From Viola odorata (taxonomy: Eukaryota > Streptophyta > Magnoliopsida > Malpighiales > Violaceae): DNA of 64,000 nucleotides. This document shows positions 46,487-56,834 of the stretch, one piece after another (positions within the stretch are counted from its first letter, which is position 1; each line of letters opens with the position of its first letter). Location: NCBI GenBank assembly GCA_963691705.1, contig OY829542.1, forward strand, positions 19,392,579 to 19,456,578, written 5' to 3'. The notes under the pieces are model-generated. The model ran no database searches. It had not been told where the DNA came from and saw only the letters and a program-made list of their open reading frames with translations. The translations under genes were made by a program, and so were the position numbers.

Positions 46487-48154
46487 TCACCCAATCTTCA
46501 CCCAAATCCCCTCACTAGGAATGTCTTGATGAACCACAAACAACATGTAATACCCGGGCGGCGCGAGAACGGGCGATCCAGGAGTCGTAACTTGAACATC
46601 GTACGTTGTCAGGTTTACAATTGCCACCCCTTCGTTTCCGAGCACGAGCAACTTTTGATTCATTGAGAAACTATGAGTAGTAAAAGATGGAGATACCATT
46701 GTCACCTTGACCAAGTTGTTGGCTAGGGCACCCATCACTTGGAACCTGACAAACAATTTTTTTCGGTAGGCAATACCACTTTGTAATCCGGGTGAAATAA
46801 TTTTGGGTCTCAAATTGTTAAGTTGTGGATCCAAATAGGATGGTGAGAATGCCTCTAAACTCAATTCCGTTGGAAATAAGGATGTCCTGAAATCATAAAG
46901 AACGTGAGGATTGCTACCTCCGACAATAACTCTCCCATCTCGTACCAAGACTGCCGTCGAATGGTACATTCTTGGTATCGTGGTCGGGTTTTGCAACTCG
47001 AATCGTGATCCGATTGCATTGTCAGGACGATAAAGAACAGGGTTCAACACCGGGTTCCTACCATATTCCCATCCAGCTGTACCCCTAGCGCCGCCGTTTA
47101 TGATCAAAACGTTGCCGTTTGGCAGCAATGTCATGTCACCCATCACTCTAGCTTGGGGCATGGTTTCCATGACCCATTGTGGGTTCGGATCCGTAATCTT
47201 CATCCGGCCACAATTATCCAACGCTGGAATGAAATTATTCAACCTGGCTTGTTGATAAGACCCTCTTGGGGCTCCACCACAAATCAAAACCTCAGCTTCA
47301 AGATTAGGGGATTGTAAATTCTTCAACGGGAGCAGAACAGCGGATCCTGAACTCGGGTAATTTCTCGGATCCCCACCCGGAATAACCGGGTAAGTCCGGA
47401 CAACTTTATTTTGCCCATAGGAGAACAAAATCGACCGATTGTTGGCGAAAATGAACAAATTCCCATCCACATTAAGAAACACAAACGGGTACAAATTATT
47501 CTCAACCTGATCCTGCTCGTTGGTCTCGGCCAAGAACCGGAGGGTATACGCATCGGCTGCGCCAGTTTTAGGATAAAACTCGAAATTGAACTGCCGTCTA
47601 CCGCCAACAACTATTTGTTTGCCACCTGGCAAAATATGATTAGTGGCGTACCATCTCCTCTGCTTTAACACATCTCCAACTTCCACCCAATCACAGCCGT
47701 CGGTTGTGTTTCGGCAAGGTGAGTAAATCCTGACCTTACGTTCACCATCACTGAACCCGCCGGTCTGGATCAGACGGCCGTCGGGGTCCACCGCGCCGGA
47801 GGAGCACCAGACGTCGGTTTGGACGAAAAGCGGGCGGAAGGTATTTGATGAAATGTCATACTCGACGGAGTGGGCGGTGCAGTCGAGCTTAACCGCGAGC
47901 TCGGTGGGGTCGTTTCGGCATTTCCCGTCGGGTAAGGAGAGGTTGGATTTGCCGAAATCGGTCCGGTCGAAAATGACGAGTCGGTCGTTGTTGAGGAGCT
48001 GCATGTGCATCGACACTACGCCGATGCTTTTCTGCAAAAGCTGCCATTGGCCACCGGAGGAAGCAGAAGCAGCTTGTGCGACAAGTAGTTTGAGGAGGAG
48101 AAGTTGTAAGAAGAAGGAAGGAATAATAATATTAATAAAAAAAGAGTTAGACAT
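46487..48154 (-). CDS. Aldehyde/glyoxal oxidase, GLOX-like copper radical oxidase
   Basis: An intronless, intact frame of 555 residues. Residues 8-29 are a signal peptide (hydrophobic run ending near AQAASAS), so the protein is secreted. The N-terminal glyoxal-oxidase domain is a seven-bladed propeller and the C-terminus is DUF1929. The copper and radical residues are visible: Cys117 (VWCSSG) and Tyr169 (RRWYATN) as the cross-linked pair, Tyr397-His398 (PRMYHS) and His494 (TTHSF). The family oxidises aldehydes with release of hydrogen peroxide; plant members act in the wall and in anther and pollen development. A TATA box lies about 65 bp upstream. No damage is seen. Confidence 0.95.
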   Translation of the reverse strand: MSNSFFINIIIPSFFLQLLLLKLLVAQAASASSGGQWQLLQKSIGVVSMHMQLLNNDRLVIFDRTDFGKSNLSLPDGKCRNDPTELAVKLDCTAHSVEYDISSNTFRPLFVQTDVWCSSGAVDPDGRLIQTGGFSDGERKVRIYSPCRNTTDGCDWVEVGDVLKQRRWYATNHILPGGKQIVVGGRRQFNFEFYPKTGAADAYTLRFLAETNEQDQVENNLYPFVFLNVDGNLFIFANNRSILFSYGQNKVVRTYPVIPGGDPRNYPSSGSAVLLPLKNLQSPNLEAEVLICGGAPRGSYQQARLNNFIPALDNCGRMKITDPNPQWVMETMPQARVMGDMTLLPNGNVLIINGGARGTAGWEYGRNPVLNPVLYRPDNAIGSRFELQNPTTIPRMYHSTAVLVRDGRVIVGGSNPHVLYDFRTSLFPTELSLEAFSPSYLDPQLNNLRPKIISPGLQSGIAYRKKLFVRFQVMGALANNLVKVTMVSPSFTTHSFSMNQKLLVLGNEGVAIVNLTTYDVQVTTPGSPVLAPPGYYMLFVVHQDIPSEGIWVKIG

Positions 48155-48215
48155 TTTTGAGGTTGTGGTTTGTTTGGTCGGGTTCCAGATGGTTTGTTTG
48201 TGTGGTTTTTTCCTA

Positions 48216-48224
48216 CCTTTTATA
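48216..48224 (-). promoter_or_regulatory. TATA box of the GLOX-like gene
   Basis: TATAAAAGG on the minus strand, 62 bp upstream of the start codon, the normal distance for a short plant leader. Confidence 0.7.
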
Positions 48225-48617
48225 GAGAGGTGGGGAGAGAATCTGAAAAGTCATTGATCACGCGATTTGCGTAACGCGTGGGGAGAGTGGAAGTAGGAGA
48301 TATCATGAGGGATTTGGTGTTTAATTTAATGATTAATGGATTAATTAGATGGGAATGAGATTAGTGGAAGTAATTAATGGTATCTAATATGATCAACGAG
48401 TTGGGTGAAACGGCACCTACAATTCCCGAATTGGTAAGATTACCTTCTTCAATTGAATGAGATGAATTGATTAGTTCATTTATATATTTTTGGCAATTAA
48501 AAAGTCTGTCATAAATTCTCAGATTTCTGGATTTTTCCTGTTCTTTACGAAAACTCGGATTTCAATTTTTAAATTTGGTACTGTTCCAATTTGTGCTTCA
48601 AATTAGTGAAAGATTTA

Positions 48618-49068
48618 GGGTGCGTTTACCTGGGAGAATTTTCAATTTTCAATTTGTTGTTTTTGAGAATTTTCAATTTAAAAATTTGCTGTTTATTTTC
48701 ATTCTGAAAACTGGAAAACGCGTTTACTTCGCGTTTGTTTCCTAATCAGAAAAACTGGAGAACGCGTTTACTTCGCACTGAATGTAAGAATTTCCTGATT
48801 TGAAAACTGAAAAACGTGTTTACTTCGCGCGTTTTCATTTTTTGTGGAAAACCGAAAATATTTGTAATGAAAAGAAGAAATCATTTGAAAATTATTTTAA
48901 TAATCCTAATTATTTATTTTAATATATTCAATATGAAATAAATATGGAAAAAAAGTTTTATTAATTTAGAAACTTAAAATAAAAATAGTCATTTTAAAAA
49001 GGGAAAACTTATTAAATATAACATCAATCTTCTAATATTGCATTTAAATATTGTAATTTATATTCCTA
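48618..49068. repeat. Outer terminal inverted repeat, left Harbinger copy
   Basis: It is the inverse of 62740-63072, with about 120 bp of extra sequence in two insertions. It carries three copies of AACGYGTTTACTTCG (48717, 48761, 48813), spaced 44 and 52 bp. These may be transposase-binding repeats. Confidence 0.85.
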
Positions 49069-49255
49069 TATATATAAATCACAATTACTTATTCATCATT
49101 AAACTATTAGACATTGAGAAATCACATTAATTTTAACCTTTTTTATTTAGTCTACGTGTGTGTATGTATATATATACATACATATATACATAGAGTACAC
49201 ACAAAATATATATGCAATATTAGTAAGTACTCTTGAATTTAGTTCATGATTAGGG

Positions 49256-49400
49256 GAGCCAATAGTATTTTAACCCCCTGAACTATCGCGGAAAACAAAA
49301 ACCTCCCCTGGACTATGAACTTTTTATTCGACCTCCCCTGGACTTAAAGTCAACGCATCGCCGGTCCATTCCGTCAGTCAACCAAACGGTCGTCCTTTTT
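49256..49400. repeat. Left TIR of the MULE
   Basis: The partner is at about 56040-56208. Identity is moderate, so the insertion is old. CCTCCCCTGGACT recurs within the arm. Confidence 0.8.
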
Positions 49401-49841
49401 TACCTTCTGCAACCGGTATCCCATTTCCTTTACAACCGGTTACCTGCAGAATTAAATTACAAAGATCAAGTGCGAAAATATAAAAGGGAAAACACAAAAA
49501 ACAAAAGGGCAATCCGGATTTCAAAACTTTTCACGCGGAAATGAAAAACTCTTCTTGATCAACAGTGCAACAGCAAGGTTGGAGAAGATTAATCTTTGAA
49601 GGTAGCGTTGGAGAAGATTGTTTGGTGGAGGTTATTCGCGTTTGACCCGCAGCTCTTTATTTGAGAGCGGTGATTTTGCGCGGTGAAAAGTTAAAGGTCT
49701 GTCGAGGTGTGTCAAAGCATAAGTTGTTCTTGTCGGTGTGTGGGAGGCGACGAAGGACGATAGGCCCACCTTGTCGAGCTGTTCCAACTTGTCCACCAAT
49801 TCTTGTCGTTTGAAGTAGCGTGCTGCCGCTCTCAGAATAAG

Positions 49842-50028
49842 GTCAGTGACTTTTCTCCTTTACTTTTCCGCGTTATTATATTGTGGGTAATGCTTAGGGT
49901 TTGAATAAAGAAATACGGAATGTGGCAGAATGGATTAAAGAAATATTCGATTAGGGTTTGAATATTCAATAGGATTAGGGGTTTACTGTTTGTGCTGTTA
50001 ATATTAATTTGGTGCTAATCCATGACAG
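49842..50028 (+). other. Probable 5' leader intron of the MULE transposase
   Basis: Donor AAG/GTCAGT and acceptor GACAG lie two bases before the ATG at 50030. The two sites are inferred from consensus only. Confidence 0.5.
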
Positions 50029-51868
50029 AATGTTGTTGACTGTGAGAATATTTATGGGTGGAGTATGGGAATTTGCTCCAAAGTTATGTTACGTAGGTGC
50101 AGTGGAGGTTTGTTTGCAAAAAGAGCATCAGAAGCTTTCAATTGCAGACGTTCATAAAATAGTGGAGAGCAAAGGATATGCTCACAATGCACTGCATTAT
50201 GATGCTAAATATCCATGAGAAGAAATGGAGGAAGGTATTAGGTCATTGAGGACGGAAAAATAAATGAAGAGAATCATAAATAAGATGATACTAGATGGTC
50301 AGGATACAGTGGAAGTGTATGTGGAACATGGAGTCCACACCCCCATATTTGTGAATAATGTTGATAGTTGTAGTGATGAGGAAATGGAAGGCGTGCCAGC
50401 ATGTTATAGCACTGAGCTTACGTGTCCTCCCTTGATGTTTACCTTCGATGATATAGACCACAGGGAACCCGTAGGTGATAGTGGTGAAAGGGTGGAAACT
50501 GATGCAGGTGATAGTGGTGATTGGGTGGAAGCAAATGCAGCTGATATTGATGAGAGGGTGAAAGCTAATGTACATGATGCAGATGAGAGGGTGGAAGCTG
50601 ATGTACATGATGGAGATGAAAGGGTGGAAGCTGATGGAGTTGAGAGTAGTGAGAGGGGTAGAAGGATGGAAACTGATGCATTTGAGAGGGTTGAAAATGA
50701 TCATCCTAAGTTTGATCATGAAGGTGGATATGACAACCATGCTGATAGAACATACAGTTGGGAAGCCAATAGTGAAAGCAGTGGTGATGAACTTAGTGAT
50801 TTTGTAGATTCAAAAGATGGGTCTGAAAAGGACCTTTTTGGTGATGGGACTGAGGATGCTGGTGTAGAGTTTGAGGATTTCAATCTGGGGGGTGAGCAAT
50901 GCAGAAGTGATAGGGTGAATAGGCCACCAGCTACAAGTTCTGGTCCCAATGTGCCTGATGTGGAGACTGACTACGAGGACAGTGATGTGTTAGACAACCC
51001 CCCATGTTCAGACAGTGAGGAAGAAAGTGCTAGGTAGAGGTTTAAGTACTCAGAATTCAACGAGAGTACAGATTTTGGTGGGGAAATTAAGTTGGAGGTT
51101 GGGATGAGGTTTGCTACTCATGTTGTTTTCAGGAAGGCTTTGATGGCTTACTCTCTGCAAGACGGCCATGATTTTAGGTTTGTGAGGAATGAAAAAAGTA
51201 GGATCACTGCCCACTGCAAGAATGAATGTGGATGGAGAATACATGCATCTCCATCGGCAGATAGGTCTTGCTTTCAGATTAAAACATTCAATAGGATCCA
51301 TTACTGTGGCAAGGATGTTGAACACCGCAGAGCGACTAGCAGATGGGTAACCCTTACCTATTTGGCAGATTTCAGGGATAATTTGGACACTGATTTGGAG
51401 ATCCTTGGGAATAGGATCAGATGGGAGAAGTTCCTATTAGTTTCATACTACAAGCTAGTTAAGGCAAAGAAAATAGCACAAGGTATTATTGAGGGAGAGC
51501 ATGGGGAGCAGTATAAATTGTTGTGGAACTATGCTGAGGCTGTGAGGAAGTCTAATCCTGGTAGCACAGTTTCGATTACTGCTCCAGATGGTTTTTTCCA
51601 ATGGTTGTACATATGTCTAGCAGCTTGCAAGCGTGGCTTTTTGAAAGACTGTAGGCCGTTTGGTGGCATTGATGGGTGTCATTTAAAGGGGACCTATAAG
51701 GGACACCTATTATCAGCAATTGGAAAGGATGTCAATGGTAACATCTTTCCTTTAGCTTGGGCTGTGGTGGACTCAGAAAACAAGGAGAACTGGTTGTGGT
51801 TTTTGGAAAGATTACAAGATGACATTGGGGACTTGGACGAATGGTGCTTTATGTCAGACAGGCAAAAG

Positions 51869-52015
51869 GTCATTTTATAGTACTTCTTTAGTCATTTCTA
51901 GTACTTATTTTATCATTTATAGTACTTAATTTATCATATATAGTACTTATTTTATCATATATAGTACTTGTTTTCTCATGTTAACCAATAGAGTGACCTA
52001 TGGTCTCATGTGCAG
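51869..52015 (+). repeat. Transposase intron made of a ~26-bp tandem repeat
   Basis: The intron between MSDRQK and GLQSIF has about five imperfect copies of TATAGTACTTATTTTATCAT (about 51875-51975). GT and AG ends are present. Confidence 0.8.
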
Positions 52016-53297
52016 GGATTGCAAAGTATATTTGACACTGTTTTGAAGGACGTGGACCATAGGTATTGTGTGAGGCACATATGGGAAAATTTCAAAGGGC
52101 AGTTTGGTGGAAGCAAGTTCATGAAAGACCATCTATGGGATGCAGCAAGAGCATACACAGAGGCAAAGTTTAACATTAATTTGGAGCTGATCAAGGCCCA
52201 GAATCCTGCCGCACATGATTGGCTGAAGAGAATAAATCCTCGAAGATGGTCACGACATGCGTTCAACAGTTGGGTGATGTGTGATCTTCTTGTCAATAAC
52301 CTCTGTGAGAGCTTCAATTCTTATATAAGGTAATATGTCATCTTAATCACTGTATTAAACTTTTCATTCTAAACCAAGTTAACACTTTTTTTTATGTGGC
52401 AGAATTGCAAGGAAAAAACCAATATTAACTTGTCTGGAGATTATTCGGAGGTTATTGATGAAGAGGTTCTACATTAAGTATCAAGGGATGCAATTGTATC
52501 AGGGAACAATATGTCCCAAATGGTTCAACAGGCTGGAAAAGTGTATCCAAGACAGCCAGTCATACATAGTGTATCCACACTCCCAACTGCAAAAGTTTGA
52601 GGTTGAGCATATTAATGGTGAAAGAGGGACGTGTGACCTGCAGCTGAAGACTTGCACTTGCAGGAAGTGGGACTTAACTGGACTGCCTTGTAGGCATGCA
52701 TCTGCAGCCTATTTATTCCAAAGGAAAAACCCCCATGACTTTGTACATGTAGCCTATCGGAAGAGTGTATTCCTTTCGTCTTACTGTGATGGCATTCTTC
52801 CTGTCCCAGACAAAAGTGCATGGCCAGTAGTGGAAGGGTGTTATGAAATTAAACCTCCTCAAGTTATGACACAGAGTGGGAGACCAAGGACTAAGAGAAG
52901 GAGAGGAGCAGGAGAAGCTGGACCCCCCAACCCAAACAGACTTCAGCGGAATGGGGTTGTAATGACTTGTAGAAATTGCAGAGGAAGAGGTCACAATACA
53001 AGGACTTGTCCACTTCCTATGAGGACTGACATACCACCATTAAGGAAGAGAAGAAGATAAGAACAACCCGCAGACCCCACTGATGCACCAACTCCCAATG
53101 CAAGTAGTAATGATGCTGACACTACACAGGCACCATCTCCCAATGAACCTGAACCTGGACTTGAGGTAATTATGGTGTGGGTTATTTTGCTAACTGCCAT
53201 TTTTTTATGAATTGTCATTAAAATTTACTTATCTTTGTTATAGGAAAATGAAGGGTATGCAAGTGCAGACGTCTATGTAAATGTTACAACTACTCCA

Positions 53298-53600
53298 ATG
53301 ACTACTAGGTCTAGGTTTAGGGCAAGGGCAAGGGCAAGGGGAAGTTCAAGTGGAGGTGGAAGTGCTACTAGTCCCAGCAGTGGAAGTGCAACTGCTCAGG
53401 CAACAGCAAATGCAAGTGCAAGTGGATCTGCAAATGGAAGTGGATCTGCAAGTGCACAAGGATCTGCATGTGCAACTGCAAGTGCACAGGCAGTGGCAAG
53501 TGCACAGGCAACTGCAAGTGCACAAGGATTTGCAAGTGCAAGTGCAAGTGCAACTGCAAGTATGGCTACCTCTACGGTTACACCAACTATAAGAAGGAGT
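53298..53600 (+). repeat. GCAAGTGCA-type repeat encoding an Ala/Ser tail
   Basis: A run of 6-bp-based units (GCAAGT, GCAACT, GCACAG) encodes alternating alanine and serine with Gln, Thr and Gly. Open frames occur in several phases only because the repeat lacks stops. Confidence 0.85.
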
Positions 53601-53994
53601 CCATTGGTCATCTCTTCCCCCTTACAAGCTGGTAGCATTGCTGGTCAAACTTCCAGAAAAATGACTAGGAAGAAGATTTGGAGACCCCCAGGTCTCACTG
53701 CCAATTTCCTCCCTCCAAGGCCAGTAAGCAGATCAAGTGCAGGAGAACCAGTTCAGCAACGGACTACATCAAATCCTTTGCCACATAATCACATTCCTAC
53801 AAGGAAGTGGATACCTTGATGCAATTGTTGTGGAACAATTTCTGTAATGTTATTGCTAGTGTTTTGGATACTATGTGTAATGCAAGAAAATTTAGGTATA
53901 TTGTGGGTAATTCTACTGATTGTGTAACTATGTGTATTGCTAGTGTTTTAGGTACTATTTGACAGCTTCTGAAGCATATTTATAGATGGAAACT

Positions 53995-54080
53995 ATGGAA
54001 ATTATGGTTGGAAAATATGGTTGGAAATTATGCATATTATGGTTGGAAATTATGGTTGGAAATTATGGTTCCCAAATATT
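53995..54080. repeat. AT-rich tandem repeat (GGTTGGAAATTAT unit)
   Basis: Five or more imperfect 12-14-bp copies of TTATGGTTGGAAA lie behind the transposase. Confidence 0.75.
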
Positions 54081-54508
54081 TATGGAATTTATGGTGCAAG
54101 TATTTGGTTCATGTGCAGGGTAGTTTTTTGGCTTTTATGCATATCTGGGAATTATGCTGCCAATATTTCAGGCTTAACTGCCAATTTCAATTATATGGGA
54201 ATTATGCAATTGTGAAGTCCTGGCAGTGCAACAAGAATTACACTAAGAAGCAACCATTGTTTAACCACAAGCAAGAAGATAAAATGACAAACAACAAATT
54301 GGCAGTAGCAACCGAAACTTCATTCAAACTTCATTCAAATAAGAGGACCATTGTTTACCCATAACCATCATGAACACAAACATAATTAACAGAAACCTAA
54401 TAAACAGAAACATAAAAAAAAGCCATTGTTCAAGGCAATTGCAGCATTCCAGCCCATCCTGGGCAACACTAAACAAACATAAACATAAACATAAACATAA
54501 ACATCAAC
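54081..54508. other. MULE spacer between convergent genes, with ATAAAC microsatellite
   Basis: Non-coding. A hexanucleotide ATAAAC repeat (about five units) lies at 54475-54503, just before the stop of the coiled-coil ORF. Confidence 0.6.
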
Positions 54509-54931
54509 TTAATCAAACTTGGCAGAGACCTGACCCTCTTCATCATCATCACACTTCTCCCTCTTCCTCTTCCTCTCAGACATATCCTTCACCTCCCCAT
54601 GGTACGCATCACAGGCATCGAGCGCCTTCTGCGCCACCGATATCTCCATATCCGGTATGCTCAGCCACTGTTCCAGCAGCGTGATAGCGACCTTGATGCT
54701 CCCCAGGACTTTGCCAATGTGCTCCATATACTCCCTCACAGCCCTAGTGGAGAACCAATTCTGCACCCTTGCCTGCTCCTGCAAGTAAAACAGGTGATGG
54801 TTCCTCAAGCGCTTCAGGTCTTCTTCAACGTGCCGCTTCTTGAAGTGACAGATGGTCCCTGCCTCGCCGGAGTTATTGATGGCCGTAAGAGACTCCTCAA
54901 CAAACTTCTCCTTCAGCGCCATGTTCATCAT
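54509..54931 (-). CDS. MULE accessory ORF, helical protein of 140 residues, unknown function
   Basis: An intact frame starting MMNMALKEKF (the start could be any of three Mets). It is mostly predicted helix: repeated KR-rich and L-heptad segments (HVEEDLKRLRNHHLFYLQEQ, YMEHIGKVLGSI), then a basic/acidic C-terminus (RKRKREKCDDDEEG). I do not recognise the family. It lies 443 bp from the GRF ORF on the same strand and faces the transposase. It lacks the damage seen in the transposase. It may belong to the MULE or be a captured gene. Confidence 0.6.
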   Translation of the reverse strand: MMNMALKEKFVEESLTAINNSGEAGTICHFKKRHVEEDLKRLRNHHLFYLQEQARVQNWFSTRAVREYMEHIGKVLGSIKVAITLLEQWLSIPDMEISVAQKALDACDAYHGEVKDMSERKRKREKCDDDEEGQVSAKFD

Positions 54932-55373
54932 GTTGAAGACACGAGAGAGTTAGAAAAAAATGAATGAAAGTGATAGAGAAAAGAAAACAAGTCAGAAATA
55001 CGCAAATTAAAGTGATGGAGAATGAGGAGAAATACAGGGAATTTATAGGAGGGATTGGTGTCCTTTGGCATTCAACGGACGCCTGGGGAGTTGCAGAATG
55101 CTCGTTCCCCAATCGTTGCTGTGACACCGTTTGGTTTTCCAAGCCATGCGTCTGTAGGTAATGATAATTGCTACCCAATAATCTCAAAAAAAAACAAACA
55201 ATAAAAGAAACAATTCGCACAATTAACGAAAACTAGAAACTTTAATTAAAGCCGATTCCAATCCATTCAATGTACAAACCAAACATCAAACCCTAAACTA
55301 GATAGTCTAACTAAAAACCCTAGAAATTACGAAAAAACTAAGAACCCTACAAGTTGAAAACCGGATTAAAATC

Positions 55374-55829
55374 CTACAATTTACAATAACAACCATAGAA
55401 AAGTAGGAGAAGCACGACGACAACAAAAAGACATAGGACATTAGATGAAAATTTATATCCTTTCGCCGGTTCTTCTGCTTTGCGAGATGTGGCAGCAACA
55501 ACCACCTCCTTCAATTGCCTGCAAATAATATCGCTTTCTACCCTCAAAGCTTCGACAATTTCTTCCTTAAGATGACCCCAATCGTTCATTTCATCCCGCG
55601 GGGCAGATCCTTGCGCATTGCAACAAGCAAAGAACCCACACTCACCATACCCACACTTATAATACAACCTACCTGGGTTAGAGCTCGATTCCGAAACCCT
55701 AATCACAGCTCTAACCCCACACTTGCAATTTCTGTTCTTGTACCGTAGGTTCAATGGCTCGATAACACCAAGGCCACTACCCCCAGAGTTCGTTAATGTC
55801 CAAAGGCTTTCAGAGGACCTGGAAGACAT
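55374..55829 (-). CDS. GRF-type zinc finger protein with C-terminal transmembrane helix (MULE ORF)
   Basis: An intact frame of 151 residues. A GRF zinc finger at residues 35-70 has CKCG, NPGRLYYKC and GECGFFACC, with four metal-binding cysteines 35, 37, 59 and 64. The usual FFxW end reads FFACC. A helical region (EEIVEALRVESDIICRQL) and a C-terminal hydrophobic anchor (LCLFVVVVLLLLFYG) follow. GRF fingers bind single-stranded nucleic acid in known proteins. Similar small GRF-plus-TM proteins are common in plant genomes, often near transposons. The role in the MULE is unknown. Confidence 0.75.
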   Translation of the reverse strand: MSSRSSESLWTLTNSGGSGLGVIEPLNLRYKNRNCKCGVRAVIRVSESSSNPGRLYYKCGYGECGFFACCNAQGSAPRDEMNDWGHLKEEIVEALRVESDIICRQLKEVVVAATSRKAEEPAKGYKFSSNVLCLFVVVVLLLLFYGCYCKL

Positions 55830-56039
55830 GAAGATGGAGGAGCGATTTAGACAAAGTTTAAGATGTGAGTGATTTCGAGGGAGAAATTTCTAGGGTTCTA
55901 GCGAAACCCTAGAAATAATTCAAACGTTTAAAAGGAAAGGAAATTTTTGGAGAAAGAGGTAAAATGAATGAATGTAAAATGAATTTCGCGTTTAATACTT
56001 AGGATTTCAAAAAAAAAAATCAATTTTCGTAGCCGGTTG

Positions 56040-56208
56040 TAAGAAACTGGCTGGAGACAGTCAAAACTAACGGAAAGTTAGTTTGACTGACGGTAGGGGC
56101 CTGTATTTCATTGACCTTTAGTTCAGGGACCTCCATTTGAATTTTTTTAGTCCAGGGGAGGAGTCTGTTTTTCGGCCTAAGTTCAGGGGGATTTTACACT
56201 ATTACCCC
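56040..56208. repeat. Right TIR of the MULE
   Basis: Inverse of the left TIR; ends ACTATTACCCC at the 9-bp duplication. Confidence 0.8.
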
Positions 56209-56217
56209 TGATTAGGG

Positions 56218-56758
56218 TGCAATGCAACAAAATAATATGTTAATATTAATCAGAAGCAATTGATTAAGATGTGTATATAATTAATTACGCTGTGGGTAAT
56301 AGACTTCTTGTTGTTGAGTCTGATCATGATGAGATGATGAAAGACCAGTTGCAATCACAACATTCTTATTTATATTAATTAAAGAAATAAAAAATCATTT
56401 GACAGGAAATAGCAAAATTGGAGAGTGAAATCCATATCAGAACGTTTATATATTTGACACATATCATCTTCTCAACATGGACTCTCAAAGTTACAAGACC
56501 GGTACCGGAAAAGATAGTCTGCAACTATCAACTTTCATGTTTCAACCATGCTAATATTTTAACAAAACTTCTTCCCAAAAATGGATGAAATTAGATCAAT
56601 AAAACTACAAAGCAGAATGAAAGAAAAGGCTGAGGTGTGTATCCTACAAGCATCACACTATTTGTCCCCCAATGCGAAAAGGAATATTGAAGATGCAGAC
56701 TACAGAACAAATCTGGGGTGACACTAGCTAATGAATAAAACAAACTATTAGACTATAG
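56218..56758. other. Harbinger interior, no gene seen
   Basis: Sequence between the MULE and the ASADH exon. It may include 3' UTR sequence of the captured ASADH gene. Confidence 0.5.
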
Positions 56759-56834
56759 CTACATCTCAGCAATCTGAATAGCATTAAGCGCAGCTCCTTT
56801 GCGTATTTGATCACCACAGACAAAGATATCCAAC
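56759..56834 (-). pseudogene. Captured last exon of aspartate-semialdehyde dehydrogenase
   Basis: The minus strand encodes LDIFVCGDQIRKGAALNAIQ and IAEM before TAG, the conserved C-terminus of the enzyme of the aspartate amino-acid pathway. An acceptor-like ACAG stands immediately before it, so intron sequence was carried along. No other exon of the gene is present. Confidence 0.88.

Larger units (their letters stand above)
50030..53819 (+). pseudogene. MURA-type MULE transposase, four in-frame stops
   Basis: Exons are about 50030-51868, 52016-52329, 52403-53165 and 53245-53819. The frame is kept throughout. Seen: an N-terminal plant-MULE domain (GGVWEFAPKLCYVG), an acidic heptad-like repeat (DERVEADVHD), the MuDR domain (GMRFATHVVFRKALMAY...HC-x-C), and the DDE core (FGGIDGCHLKG, WAVVDSENKENW, NNLCESFNS). 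After these come a SWIM finger (CTCRKWDLTGLPCRH), a CCHC knuckle (CRNCRGRGHNTRTC) and an Ala/Ser-rich tail ending in RKKIWRPPGL. Stops in frame are TGA 50216, TAA 50261, TAG 51035 and TAA 53058. The last could be a true end if the tail is not translated. No frameshift is seen. Confidence 0.88.
49256..56208 (+). mobile_element. Mutator-like element (MULE), 6953 bp, perfect 9-bp target duplication
   Basis: TGATTAGGG occurs at 49247-49255 and again at 56209-56217. The element starts GAGCCAATAGT and ends ACTATTACCCC, and TIRs of about 150 bp share CCCCCTGAACT, CCTCCCCTGGACT and CCGTCAGTCAA. It encodes a MURA-type transposase on the plus strand and two intact ORFs on the minus strand. It lies inside the left Harbinger element. 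Confidence 0.93.

Noticed and set aside
53350..53638. Several overlapping frames of 60-80 codons in the Ala/Ser region
   Set aside because: The repeat lacks stops in all phases; only the frame continuous with the transposase is meaningful.
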